64,000 nt of DNA, taken from positions 38,744 to 102,743 of the forward strand of contig CAZPRY010000010.1 of NCBI GenBank assembly GCA_964589175.1, in the 5' to 3' direction. Below are positions 37,201 through 44,310 of this stretch, piece after piece; position 1 is the first letter of the stretch; each line of letters opens with the position of its first letter. The position numbers and the translations under genes are program-made. The notes under the pieces are model-generated. The model searched no databases. It worked only from the letters and a program-made list of their open reading frames with translations, and was not told where the DNA came from. This DNA comes from CAZPRY01 sp964589175. GTDB taxonomy: Bacteria > Fidelibacterota > UBA2242.

Positions 37201-40200
37201 CGCGACATCCTGACCCTGCCGGATCTGGACGCGGATACCAACCTGTTTGATCTCGGTGTGGACTCGCTCAAGATTATGGATGCTGAATCCAGAATTCAGA
37301 AGCAGTTCCGCAAAAAGATTCCGATGGCTGAATTTTTCCGTTTACCGACCGTTCGGGACCAGACTGCCTACCTGAGCGGTTCCGAAAAAGAGGTCTCCGA
37401 TTCAATCCCTCGCCAGGCGGAAACGGCTTACTATCCTGTATCTTCTGCGCAAAAGCGATTGTTTATTCTCCAACAGCTGACAGCGGATAATATTCTTTAT
37501 AATCAGCCGGCTGTGTTGCGGATTGAGGGTAGTATCGAACCCGCAAGACTGGAGAGCGCATTTCGAAATCTGATTGAGACAGTTGAGGTATTTCGCAGCT
37601 CTTTTCATCTCGTCGAAGATAATCCCGTCCAGGTCATCCATCCTCTGGAAGAGATCGATTTCCATATCGAATTTTCAAGAGTGATGGGCGAGCCCATCGA
37701 TGTCGATGAAATCATGGCTGACTTTTTACAGCCGTTCGATCTGTCGAAGCCTCCTTTAATCAGGGTAAAACTGCTCGAAACGCTTACGGGGATAACGTTT
37801 CTTCTGATCGATATTCACCACATAATTAGTGATGGCAGTTCCTATATTGAACTGTTCGATAGTATTGGCAAACTCTACGCCGGAGAGAAGATCACTCCCC
37901 CCAAAATACGATTCAGAGATTATGCGGTCTGGCAGCAAAACCAGAAAGCCCTACAGGAGTATTGCGAGCAGGGAAAGTACTGGCTGAATGAATTTTCCGG
38001 GGAAATACCGATTTTACAATTGCCAAACGATTTTTGTCCCGGCACCGATCCGGATTTCTGGGGTGATCACCTGGAGTGCAGCATTGGTGTCGAGGAAACC
38101 CGGGCGATTAAAGCACTGGCCCGTGAGCGCAATACGACGCTCTTCATCGTTCTTTTGGCGGCGTTTAAAATCCTGCTGGGCAAGCTCAGCGGACAGGAAG
38201 ATTTGATTGTCGGGACGCCTACGGCAGGACGCCGAAGGTCGGAGTTTCAACATCTGATCGGCATGTTTGTCGATACCCTGGCGATTCGTAGTCGGCCCCA
38301 GAAAGAAAAGACTTTTAACGAGTATCTCAGTGAAGTGCAGGAAAAGGTTCTCAAGGCGTTTGAAAATCAGGAGTACCAGTTTGAAGATCTGGTAGAGGCG
38401 CTGAACGTTACCCGCGTCTCCGGAGAGAATCCCATCTTTAATGTCATGTTCATTCTCCAGAATATGTCAAAACCGGCGTTGTCGCTCGATAATCTGAAGA
38501 TCTCGGTGCATCCCTGGAAAAAGAAGCTATCCCTGTTTGATCTTACGTTGGAAGTGATCGAAGAGGGCGCGGAACTGCGACTCGGTTTTGAATATTCAAC
38601 CTGGCTTTTTCAGCGGGAGACGATCGCTCAATATGCGGATTACTACCGCGAATTACTTCACTCCATTGTGGCGGCGCCGGACTCACCGATAGCGGAAATT
38701 CAAATGCTGCCGCCGGCGATGCGGGAGCAGATTCTCCACGACTTTAGCAATTCCGGTTCAGCATTAGCGGAAGAAAAAACGGTCATGGAGATTTTCCACG
38801 AGCAACTGCTGAAGTCTCCCGATCGGACCGCGCTGAAATTCGGACAATACCGTCTCAGTTACCGAGAACTGGATGAAGAGGCGGAGCAAGTAGCCCATCG
38901 TCTTTGCGAACAGCATCGGATTCAACCGGGAGATATCGTCGCTGTACTGCTGGAGCCATCCGAGCGATTTATCATCTCTGTACTAGGAATTTTGAAAGCG
39001 GGAGCGGCGTATCTGCCGATCGATCCGGTAACTCCGACTGAGCGGATTCGGTTCATGTTGCGGGACAGCTGCAGTGAGGTGGTAATCAGCGATGTTGCCG
39101 GTTTGAAGAATGTCGCTGCAATTCCTGATTTAATTGTCGTGGATATTGATGAAGTCCGAAAGAAAGAATACCAAACCGCAGAGAGCCATGCGTCCCCCGC
39201 CCAAAAAGCGAGCCCGGGCGATCCGGTATATATGATCTATACTTCGGACACGACCGGCTCCCCGAAAGGGGTGCTGATCGAGAACCGCGCGCTGGCGAAT
39301 CTCGTATGTGCTCAAAAACGCAGACTGGATTTTACTTCGGATGAACGGCATCTTTTATTCTTTTCGATATCGTTTGATGGATCGGTTTTCGATATTTTCC
39401 TGCCGCTGCTCAGCGGCGCATGCCTTGTGATCCCGAAAAAGGAAGTTCTGCTGGAGCCAGAGAACTTCTGCCAATTCCTGGTTGATTCCGGAACGACTTC
39501 GCTGATCGTAACGCCTTCCTTTTTACATCAGATACCCGGAGAAAAATTCCCGAAAATCCGGCGTATCTGCACTGCCGGCGAGCCCGTCATCGCGAAAGAC
39601 GCTGCTTACTATAGCGCCCGGATGGATTATTATTGTCACTATGGACCAACCGAGACTACGATAATGGCAACCTGCTGTAAATTATTGCCGGAGAGCCGTG
39701 AACGGAATCTGATCGGAATTCCCATAGATAACTGCGATATCTTCATATTGGATGAATCGATGAATCTGCAGCCGATTGGGATCGCGGGCGAGATATGCGT
39801 TGGCGGCGCCGGACTGGCGAGAGGGTACCTGAACCGGCCGGAACTCACGGTTGAGAAGTTTGTGGTGAATCCGTTTAAGACCGGGGAACTGCTCTATCGC
39901 ACGGGAGACTACGGTTGCTGGTTAGCGGACGGTTCGATTGAATTCCTTGGCCGGCGTGACCAGCAGGTAAAATTACAGGGATATAGGATTGAACTCGCGG
40001 AGATTGAAAGCCGCATCATGAACTACCCCGATATCGATGGGGCGGCGGTCTTGCTCAGAGCTTCGCAGGAAGATCGGCAATTGTGGGCTTATATAATCAG
40101 CCCAAATGGAAAATTTTCCCTGGATGAGATCAGAAAATATCTGAAAGAATTCCTGCCCGAATATATGCTCCCCACCGGCTTTTCTCTTGTTGATAATTTT

Positions 40201-43200
40201 CCGCTTACGGTGAACGGGAAGATCGATCGGGACGCTCTCGCCAGATTAAGCGATGGGGAAACTCAGGTACTGACAAGTGCTGATTTTCAAATGCCTCGGA
40301 ATGATCATGATCGAAGGCTGGTCAAGATCTGGTCGCAACTGCTTTTAAACGAGAAAATCGGCCTTCACGATAACTTCTTTGAGTCAGGCGGACAGAGCCT
40401 CATGGGCGTACTGTTACTAGCAGCCATTGAACAGGAGTTTCGTGTAAAACTTCGACTTCTCGATATTTTCCGGTACCCGGTACTGGCGGATATGTCAGAT
40501 TTAATCCTCTCGCGATCCCCAAATCAGGGAAAATCCATCTCCCGGCTTCCGGCCATGGATCACTATCCGGTTTCAAATGCCCAACGCCGTCTATGGATCT
40601 TGAGTAATATCGGAGCCGAGACCGGCGCCTATGATATCGCGGGGACCCTGTTGCTCAAAGGACAACTGAATCGTGGAGCCCTCGAACGGGCAATCCAAAG
40701 AATTGTTGAGCGACACGAATCGCTGCGGACGGTTTTCATCGTAGTTAAAGGAGAACCGCGGCAGAAAATCCTTGAAAAACCGGATTTTCATATTCGTATA
40801 AAATCGATCGGAAATTCCTTGCAGGAAGAATTCAATCGGAATCTGAAAGAGCGGTTCGACCTGCAGAAAGGACCTCTGTTCAAGGCGATCCTTTACCCGA
40901 TCGCCGATGACCGGCATATTCTTTTCATAAATATGCATCACATCATCAGTGACGGTTGGTCGATCAGCGTTTTGACCAGGGAACTGGGCCAGCTGTACGA
41001 AGCATATCTTCATGGGATCAGCGATCCGCTGGCAACTCTGCAATATCAGTATAAAGACTACACTGCCTGGCAAAACAAGATGCTGGGCAGTGATGAGTTC
41101 GCTGAACACCGGCGTTTCTGGCATACGAAACTGGCCGGTGAGTTGCCGGTTATGAATCTGCCGATCGATATAGCCCGTCCATCGGTTCGAAGTTTTCAGG
41201 GCGATGCGGTGAGACTTATGCTCGATAAAGCGCAGACCCGCGATTTGAACCGTCTGGGCGTAAAACAGAATGTTACTCTTTTCATAATCCTGAAAGCCCT
41301 GGTCAGTGTTCTGCTGCATCGCTACAGCAATCAGGACGATCTGATTATCGGTACCAGCGTGGCGGCCCGGGAACGCAAGGAGCTATTTGATCAGATAGGA
41401 TTTTTCGTCAATACACTGGCGTTGCGAACCACGATCAGCACGGAAGAGCCTTTTTCCGTATTGCTCGAACGAACCAAGATTGAGATGCTGGATGCGTATG
41501 AACATCAATTGTATCCCTTCGATTTGCTGGTCGAGGAACTGAAAATTGAACGGGACATCACCCGGAATCCCATATTTGATGTCATGCTGGTACTCCAGAA
41601 TAACGAGCCGATGAATCTGGTTTTTGGTGGGCTGGTTTGCGAGGAGACCGATCTTGATTATGCTTTCAGCAAATTCGATCTGACATTTAACTTCCGCGAA
41701 ATGGACGGCGACCTGAAACTCAATCTGGAATATAATACGGATATTTTCCATCGTGAGCGAATTGAACGAATGGGCGGCCATTTCGAGATGTTGGTGAAGG
41801 AAGTACTCCGCGATAGCGACTGTCCGATTGGTAAATTACAGCTGCTGACCGCGTCCGAAACGCAGATGTTGCTGGGGAGATTCGGAGAGCCGGAAGTCGT
41901 TTTTCCGGTTAAAGAGACCATCGTATCAATGTTTCGACGGCAGCTGGCGCAACGCGCGGATGCGACGGCGCTGCTCTATCAAGATCGCGAAATGACCTAT
42001 CGCGAACTGGACGAGCGCTCGAACGCCGTCGCAGCACGATTGAAAACAGTCGGAGCTCTCGAGTCAAATAAAATTGCCGCAGTCATTCTCGATCGTTCGG
42101 ATCTGGCTGTCGCAGTATTTTTAGGTATTCTGAAAGCGGGAGCGGCCTACCTGCCGATCGATCCGGATTATCCACCGGAACGGATTCGCTATATGCTGGC
42201 CGACAGCGCCGCTACGGTGCTGATCACCGAGGAGAAGCATTCCGGGGAAGCACGGAAAATCATTGGCGATTCGCTTTCGGTATCGGAAATTATCGAGATT
42301 GAAAAGATTGATAGCTCTCCGGAATATAAAGAGGAACATTTTAATTCCGATACCGCGGCCTACATCATCTACACCTCCGGGTCGACTGGAAAGCCCAAGG
42401 GCTGCATTATTACACATCGAAATCTTATCTCCCTCATTTTTAATGATCGCTTTCCGTATAAATTCAGTGCGGACGATGTCTGGATCTCCGCTCATTCGTT
42501 CTGCTTCGATTTTTCGGTCTGGGAGATGTACGGGGCGCTCCTTTTCGGCGGGCGTTTCGTGATTATATCGCCGGACGAAGTACGCAGAACGGATCGCTTT
42601 CTGGATTTGCTGATCGAACACCAGGTTACCGTCCTGAATCAGACCCCAGGCGCTTTTTATAATTTGATCGAGGTTGAGAAGCAGCGCGAGTCTCACGATC
42701 TGGCCGCGCATCTGCGTTACGTGATTTTCGGCGGAGACCGCCTCGATCCGCACTATCTGAAGCCCTGGCTGAAGAACTATCCGCTCAACCGGATTTCTCT
42801 GATCAACATGTTCGGCATAACCGAAACCACCATCCATGTCACCTATGGTCCTCTGACGGAAAAGGATATTCTCGCATCAACGGGTACGAGTCCGATTGGA
42901 AGGCCGTTACCGGATCTGAATGTCTATCTGTTCGATGAGCAGATGAACCTGGTACCCGTGGGTGTACCCGGGGAGATTTGGGTCGGTGGTCCGCAAGTCA
43001 GTCCCGGCTACCTTAACCGTCCGGATCTAAACCGGGAGCGTTTTATCACCTCGCCTTTTAAGGCAGGGGAGACGCTCTACCGCAGTGGCGATCTCGCCGG
43101 ATGGAATTCGGATGGCAGCCTCGAGTATCTGGGGCGCAATGATCACCAGGTTCAAGTACGCGGATTTCGAATCGAACCGGCCGAGATCGAGCGCATGCTG

Positions 43201-44310
43201 TGCATGATTCAAACCGTTGAACAGGCCCTGGTGCTTTATCGTGAAATCCAGGCATTCGGACAGTCACGCCTGGCGTTGATTGCTTACCTGACTTCGGAAA
43301 ATGACATCGACCAGCGTAAGTTGCGCCGGGAGCTCAAGGAATTCCTGCCGGATTATATGATTCCCGAATACTTTATCCGTCTTGGGGAATTTCCGCTTAC
43401 TTCGAATGGGAAGATCGATCGCAAAGCGCTGCCGCTGCCCGGTCAAAATCCGGTCGAATCGGCATCATCCGCCCTTCCCGGCAGTGATTTGGAACGAGAA
43501 ATTCTGGAGATTTGGCAAGAACTACTGGGCATCCGGGAGATCGGCGTCTATGATAACTTTTTTGAGATCGGCGGCAGTTCGCTGCTGATTATCCAATTGC
43601 ATTCCATTATTGAGGAGAAGTACCCCGGTAAAACCCGGATTACGGATCTGTTTTCGCATGCGAATATAGCAGCGCTGGCGGATTTCATTTCAGGCGCTGA
43701 AGAGGAAATGTCAAATGTAGCGGAGCCCCTGTTGTTTCCGGCGCGATATTTTGGCCGGATCCGGGGTGAACCGAGCGAGTTCCGGTTTGAGATTAAAGAT
43801 GATCTCTATCAAAAGATTCGAGATCTCTGTTCGAACGGATCGATCGGATGCCTGGATTTTTACGTAAGCGCGGTCATCTATCTTCTGTATGAAATTACGG
43901 AACAGGATCAGATCCAGCTGTTAATGAATTTGGCCGAAGCGGATGCATGGTATCTTTTCAAACTTGATCTGGCGGCGATCGATGGTGTGACCGAGTTGAT
44001 TAAATTCGTGAAAGAGTCGCGGAATCGCAACGGCGATGGCACCCGGTGGGAAGATCTACAGGGACAGTATGAATTTACTGCGGATCACCACGTGGTTCCG
44101 ATGATCCGCTTTAATTCCTCGAATCGCACGGCAGTACGAGGTCGACAGACAGGTGATTTTTACCTGGAATTTTCCGAAAAGCGCGATCGACTTGAGGGTG
44201 TTTTACAGTGTGGCGATCGGTTCAATCGAAAGATGATCAGAGGTATTCTGGATCTGTATATGGAAGTCCTGCAATCGTTTTTACAAGAAATAGAACATGA
44301 AATTCGTTAA
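28255..44310 (+). CDS. Hybrid NRPS-PKS megasynthase 1 (5351 residues)
   Basis: Order and key residues: C1 (11-455, HHLINDG at 148-154); T1 (Ser535); C2 (HH 721-722); A1 (1044-1540, YTSGTTG from 1196); T2 (Ser1583); KS (1642-2070, Cys1812, His1948, His1986); degenerate AT (2165-2440); KR (2700-2900, Ser2840, Tyr2853); ACP (Ser3004); C3 (HH 3188-3189); A2 (3512-3995); T3 (Ser4048); C4 (HH 4228-4229); A3 (4550-5045); T4 (Ser5109); a C-like half domain (5165-5345). Thus C-T, C-A-T, KS-AT*-KR-ACP, C-A-T, C-A-T. A3 has pocket residues D-F-W-N-I-G-M-I-H, a near-exact threonine code. A1 (D-G-F-I-I-T-F-I-V) and A2 (D-G-F-I-I-T-H-I-M) match no code I know. No epimerase domain is seen. The next gene starts directly after the TAA. 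Confidence 0.95.
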   Translation: MSRKDLRLMTNESTKNIFPLTSNQKLIWSEQRIYPVSPLYNICTYIAIDGFVDPDLLQRATQIVIDQNDALRLQFLEIDDEPYQQFLPHLSYQQSSLDFSGEDEPVQACLDWMQTQNERCLDISSAPLFQAALLKARPQQFFWYCKIHHLINDGWGNQVHMRKITEAYNALLHRTDSSPGFPYRDYIAAESNTTDARDDRKSMAFWREYLKPLPPALFRQRPDRKNIKAARTSARQSLSISRDLYKRLSDFAADREISLYHLFLSVIYLIFSRLRDTRDLIIGLPVLNRSGQKHKSGLGLYTGVSLLRVRPGSGETIAEIVTWIRSELRRIYRHQHVPLSKIRWRLFSKEANKVTLSSLSVSFLDHHLGLRFGEAVGQLRTLSNNHQQLPLTIYILKYDDSADAQVEFDYHLSYFTPQEMARITGRFSETLNLVMDNYKKPIDQIDIFTQEDRELLVGCSGPGRSTLPKNESLAEPLSQVTEPASGQSAIMVERDDQAQCETNSAETRLINLWKKIFIRKKIGRDDHFFEIGGHSLLATRLVSMIRTEFQVEIRLISIFDNPVLKDLAVRISSLEKAARRSIPVADQKAFYPVTPQQQNLWILSHKPGAGNIYNIPMAFQIGGGIDKTALESAFQSIVQRYEILHTVFIEEDGVPFQRVLEDYGFHLIEHDLRHEADKEAAARQIIEQYATERFDLEQGPLLKVILLELEKNRHVLLINIHHIIMDGWSCEILLRELSAAYRNLPPSSTAPLLQYKDYAVGHDRKLSDGSRETQHEYWKTKLSGDWLPLALPMDHPRPALMTYRGDRLRLNLPSGITRALGNFARTHDTSPYMLLTALVKILLYHYSGQDDIVVGTVNSGRTSEECIDIIGYFVQTLPLRDQVIPEEHFSLLLQRVKQTILEADANQDYPFERIVKDLDLPLDPSRNPLFDVFISYQDSEDFKLELKALSVEKYEFAYPISKFDLSFVFEQRGEDLALDIEFNTDLYRRDRIERMAGHLIELIRNAMAHSDRRIMDLSILSKREREQILDEFNHASSSSPDDRTIVELFQEQVLKSPDRTAVEFGQSRISYRELDEEAEKAAHRLREQHRVQPGDIVAVLLEPSERFIISIMGILKAGAAYLPIDPMAPTERVRFMLRDSSSEVLISDVAGLQEVDAIPDLIVVDIDEVRTSESQIAKNHESRAPKAGPDDPAYMIYTSGTTGFPKGVLIENRSLVNLIYAQKRQIGFTQDERHLLFFSISFDGSVFNIFLALLSGACLLIPKKEILLEPENFCQFLVDSGTTSLIVTPSFLHQLSREKFPTIRWIGTGGEPVIAEDVAYYSARMDYFNFYGPTEATIVAISCRLTPESSQRDLIGTPVDNCDIFILDESMNLRPVGIAGEICIGGAGLAKGYLNRPELTADKFVTNPVRTGELLYRTGDYGCWLPDGSIEFFGRRDNQVKVRGYRVELDEIVATLHKYPGIKQAVVTTKKSDSGNARLLAYVSGDQLEQNSKTVAEIRDYLQKSLPFYMLPSSIVVVPQIPLTINQKVDFKRLSGMEVKVRGTIPAADKAVRKLCEIFGTVLGVEISGIQPAAYFFDLGATSFDLMKVRGRIRTVLGIEVPITAFFQHPSINELAAYIASGQKKEKIDPVRDSGTIPKKDKIAIIGMAGRFPGAENITEFWNNLIEGKETIHFFTEEELENEGLPPDLFRAPNYVKAFGMLSGADCFDSQFFSYPGSWAESLDPQIRIFHEVVYAALEDAGVAPGAFPHRIGLYAGSSDNYRWRRFIQGAGQTGENEGWIDYMLAIRDFLTTHVAYKLNLRGPAVFVQTGCSTSLSATHMACRSLQMGECELAIAGGVTVSLPYDKGYHYEEGIIFSPDGHCRAFDAEASGTVPGNGAGAVVLKPLEQAVRDGDYIYAVIAGTAMNNDGSLKAGFTAPAVEGQVQVIRAARQEAGCDVESIGYVETHGTGTILGDPVEISALEQAFASEKRQFCAIGSLKTNLGHLDAAAGVAGLIKTALSLNFAKIPPSLHFKTPNPQIDFEHSPFYVNTELKEWPRQGTNADPIRRAGVSSFGIGGTNMHMILEEAPRPENIPAGTNPLPRILPLSVKDPDTLNRIRTNLVDFLRKHPHSRLQDLSYSLQFGRESHVYRHAFTVVNVEEAILKLSDSISPDKIIKTDITKSSKIVFLFPESGTDFLAMGRDLYRWYPRFRQEIDSGNESLRKIAGTDVKPLQIASDSSFSLDRDGEDSEIARLVLVIFGYALGKLLESWGVRPDAVAGYGLGEYTAACFSGIMTLDEALQLALERNELLTLAQDASTARPTKRVQQFSLQTPRIPHLSGLSGAWITDQEARDSGYWQNRFSQTSPFAAKPQELLAIEYAIYIGFGSDNLFTEAFQEHPDRGPGQQLINLFPGSDQEKASPAYLLNRIADLWCMGSMIDWTAVYPGPHRKIPLPGYPFQRKRFPVKPPVTQLNQNFVSEKQEELENWSYVPSWERVPFGIDEDSETVVILLFSDGNPLEYQFLEYFRSRSLKFITVGSGAQFIRSSADRFYIRPTERDDYLALFRQLADEDLVPDKVVHLRSLDIRVRESENLEDALQKSFYGLQHIVAARTSCAIHNPVSLIVVTENLFEVQGDEEIDPIKALVTGPVLTIPQEYPEIRISLIDIDPLQIRWKGATRLPARLLAEGRDRPGHEIIAYRGRYRWKRKYTPIPLKEASPGDLPLRNKGSYLITGGSGGIGFSIAKYLAGSYQARLALVARRGVSDEMQQTLKELGADVLAFSADVADYREMQKVFSAVAERFGRIDGVIHAAGVADGAVIQNRTREQSELVLEPKVSGTLNLHRLLEGKQTDFVLLCSSLASVIPIIGQFAYCSANAFEDAFANKMSNSGDTRWCSVSWDRWLDVGMAARFLEGHEGGQIGIHTDAGIEIFKRILNRQEPHIIISTGSLDPQVEKLRDTRSVFLELKHSAGIRNTESIDGELLADTNHNRSEVKNIVLNIWRDILTLPDLDADTNLFDLGVDSLKIMDAESRIQKQFRKKIPMAEFFRLPTVRDQTAYLSGSEKEVSDSIPRQAETAYYPVSSAQKRLFILQQLTADNILYNQPAVLRIEGSIEPARLESAFRNLIETVEVFRSSFHLVEDNPVQVIHPLEEIDFHIEFSRVMGEPIDVDEIMADFLQPFDLSKPPLIRVKLLETLTGITFLLIDIHHIISDGSSYIELFDSIGKLYAGEKITPPKIRFRDYAVWQQNQKALQEYCEQGKYWLNEFSGEIPILQLPNDFCPGTDPDFWGDHLECSIGVEETRAIKALARERNTTLFIVLLAAFKILLGKLSGQEDLIVGTPTAGRRRSEFQHLIGMFVDTLAIRSRPQKEKTFNEYLSEVQEKVLKAFENQEYQFEDLVEALNVTRVSGENPIFNVMFILQNMSKPALSLDNLKISVHPWKKKLSLFDLTLEVIEEGAELRLGFEYSTWLFQRETIAQYADYYRELLHSIVAAPDSPIAEIQMLPPAMREQILHDFSNSGSALAEEKTVMEIFHEQLLKSPDRTALKFGQYRLSYRELDEEAEQVAHRLCEQHRIQPGDIVAVLLEPSERFIISVLGILKAGAAYLPIDPVTPTERIRFMLRDSCSEVVISDVAGLKNVAAIPDLIVVDIDEVRKKEYQTAESHASPAQKASPGDPVYMIYTSDTTGSPKGVLIENRALANLVCAQKRRLDFTSDERHLLFFSISFDGSVFDIFLPLLSGACLVIPKKEVLLEPENFCQFLVDSGTTSLIVTPSFLHQIPGEKFPKIRRICTAGEPVIAKDAAYYSARMDYYCHYGPTETTIMATCCKLLPESRERNLIGIPIDNCDIFILDESMNLQPIGIAGEICVGGAGLARGYLNRPELTVEKFVVNPFKTGELLYRTGDYGCWLADGSIEFLGRRDQQVKLQGYRIELAEIESRIMNYPDIDGAAVLLRASQEDRQLWAYIISPNGKFSLDEIRKYLKEFLPEYMLPTGFSLVDNFPLTVNGKIDRDALARLSDGETQVLTSADFQMPRNDHDRRLVKIWSQLLLNEKIGLHDNFFESGGQSLMGVLLLAAIEQEFRVKLRLLDIFRYPVLADMSDLILSRSPNQGKSISRLPAMDHYPVSNAQRRLWILSNIGAETGAYDIAGTLLLKGQLNRGALERAIQRIVERHESLRTVFIVVKGEPRQKILEKPDFHIRIKSIGNSLQEEFNRNLKERFDLQKGPLFKAILYPIADDRHILFINMHHIISDGWSISVLTRELGQLYEAYLHGISDPLATLQYQYKDYTAWQNKMLGSDEFAEHRRFWHTKLAGELPVMNLPIDIARPSVRSFQGDAVRLMLDKAQTRDLNRLGVKQNVTLFIILKALVSVLLHRYSNQDDLIIGTSVAARERKELFDQIGFFVNTLALRTTISTEEPFSVLLERTKIEMLDAYEHQLYPFDLLVEELKIERDITRNPIFDVMLVLQNNEPMNLVFGGLVCEETDLDYAFSKFDLTFNFREMDGDLKLNLEYNTDIFHRERIERMGGHFEMLVKEVLRDSDCPIGKLQLLTASETQMLLGRFGEPEVVFPVKETIVSMFRRQLAQRADATALLYQDREMTYRELDERSNAVAARLKTVGALESNKIAAVILDRSDLAVAVFLGILKAGAAYLPIDPDYPPERIRYMLADSAATVLITEEKHSGEARKIIGDSLSVSEIIEIEKIDSSPEYKEEHFNSDTAAYIIYTSGSTGKPKGCIITHRNLISLIFNDRFPYKFSADDVWISAHSFCFDFSVWEMYGALLFGGRFVIISPDEVRRTDRFLDLLIEHQVTVLNQTPGAFYNLIEVEKQRESHDLAAHLRYVIFGGDRLDPHYLKPWLKNYPLNRISLINMFGITETTIHVTYGPLTEKDILASTGTSPIGRPLPDLNVYLFDEQMNLVPVGVPGEIWVGGPQVSPGYLNRPDLNRERFITSPFKAGETLYRSGDLAGWNSDGSLEYLGRNDHQVQVRGFRIEPAEIERMLCMIQTVEQALVLYREIQAFGQSRLALIAYLTSENDIDQRKLRRELKEFLPDYMIPEYFIRLGEFPLTSNGKIDRKALPLPGQNPVESASSALPGSDLEREILEIWQELLGIREIGVYDNFFEIGGSSLLIIQLHSIIEEKYPGKTRITDLFSHANIAALADFISGAEEEMSNVAEPLLFPARYFGRIRGEPSEFRFEIKDDLYQKIRDLCSNGSIGCLDFYVSAVIYLLYEITEQDQIQLLMNLAEADAWYLFKLDLAAIDGVTELIKFVKESRNRNGDGTRWEDLQGQYEFTADHHVVPMIRFNSSNRTAVRGRQTGDFYLEFSEKRDRLEGVLQCGDRFNRKMIRGILDLYMEVLQSFLQEIEHEIR
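31390..32595 (+). repeat. Adenylation domain duplication, copy 1
   Basis: This A1-coding stretch aligns with 38785-39990 at a constant offset of 7395 bases with no insertions or deletions that I can find, and with long identical runs. It indicates a fairly recent domain duplication or gene conversion within the gene. Confidence 0.85.
34738..35590 (+). other. Dead acyltransferase domain (fossil AT) in megasynthase 1
   Basis: After the KS, the protein keeps AT landmarks in order: VFLFPESGTDFLAMG (normally FPGQGxQ), GYGLGEYTAA (normally GHSxGE, catalytic Ser) and PRIPHLSGLSGAWIT (normally PFLSNVTGxW), then a post-AT linker with LPGYPFQRKRF. The catalytic Ser position (residue 2263) is Gly and the preceding His is Tyr. 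About 130 residues between the second and third landmarks, which would hold the catalytic His and the substrate motif, are gone. The domain cannot load an extender unit. Confidence 0.88.
38785..39990 (+). repeat. Adenylation domain duplication, copy 2 (damaged P-loop)
   Basis: Copy of 31390-32595. Its A3 core reads YTSDTTGSPKG: the first glycine of the phosphate loop is Asp3665 (GAC at 39247-39249). The other copy has GGT, so two base changes are needed and a single sequencing error is unlikely. Other core motifs (YRTGDYG, NGKIDR) are intact. Confidence 0.85.
43745..44270 (+). other. C-terminal half condensation-like domain of megasynthase 1
   Basis: After T4, about 180 residues resemble only the second half of a condensation domain: LYQKIRDLCSNGSIGCLDFY and VIYLLYEITEQDQI match the start of the C-domain C-lobe, and FNRKMIRGILDLYMEVL matches its end. 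The N-lobe with the HHxxxDG active site is absent. It sits at the junction to the PKS protein that follows, so a docking role is possible. Confidence 0.6.
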
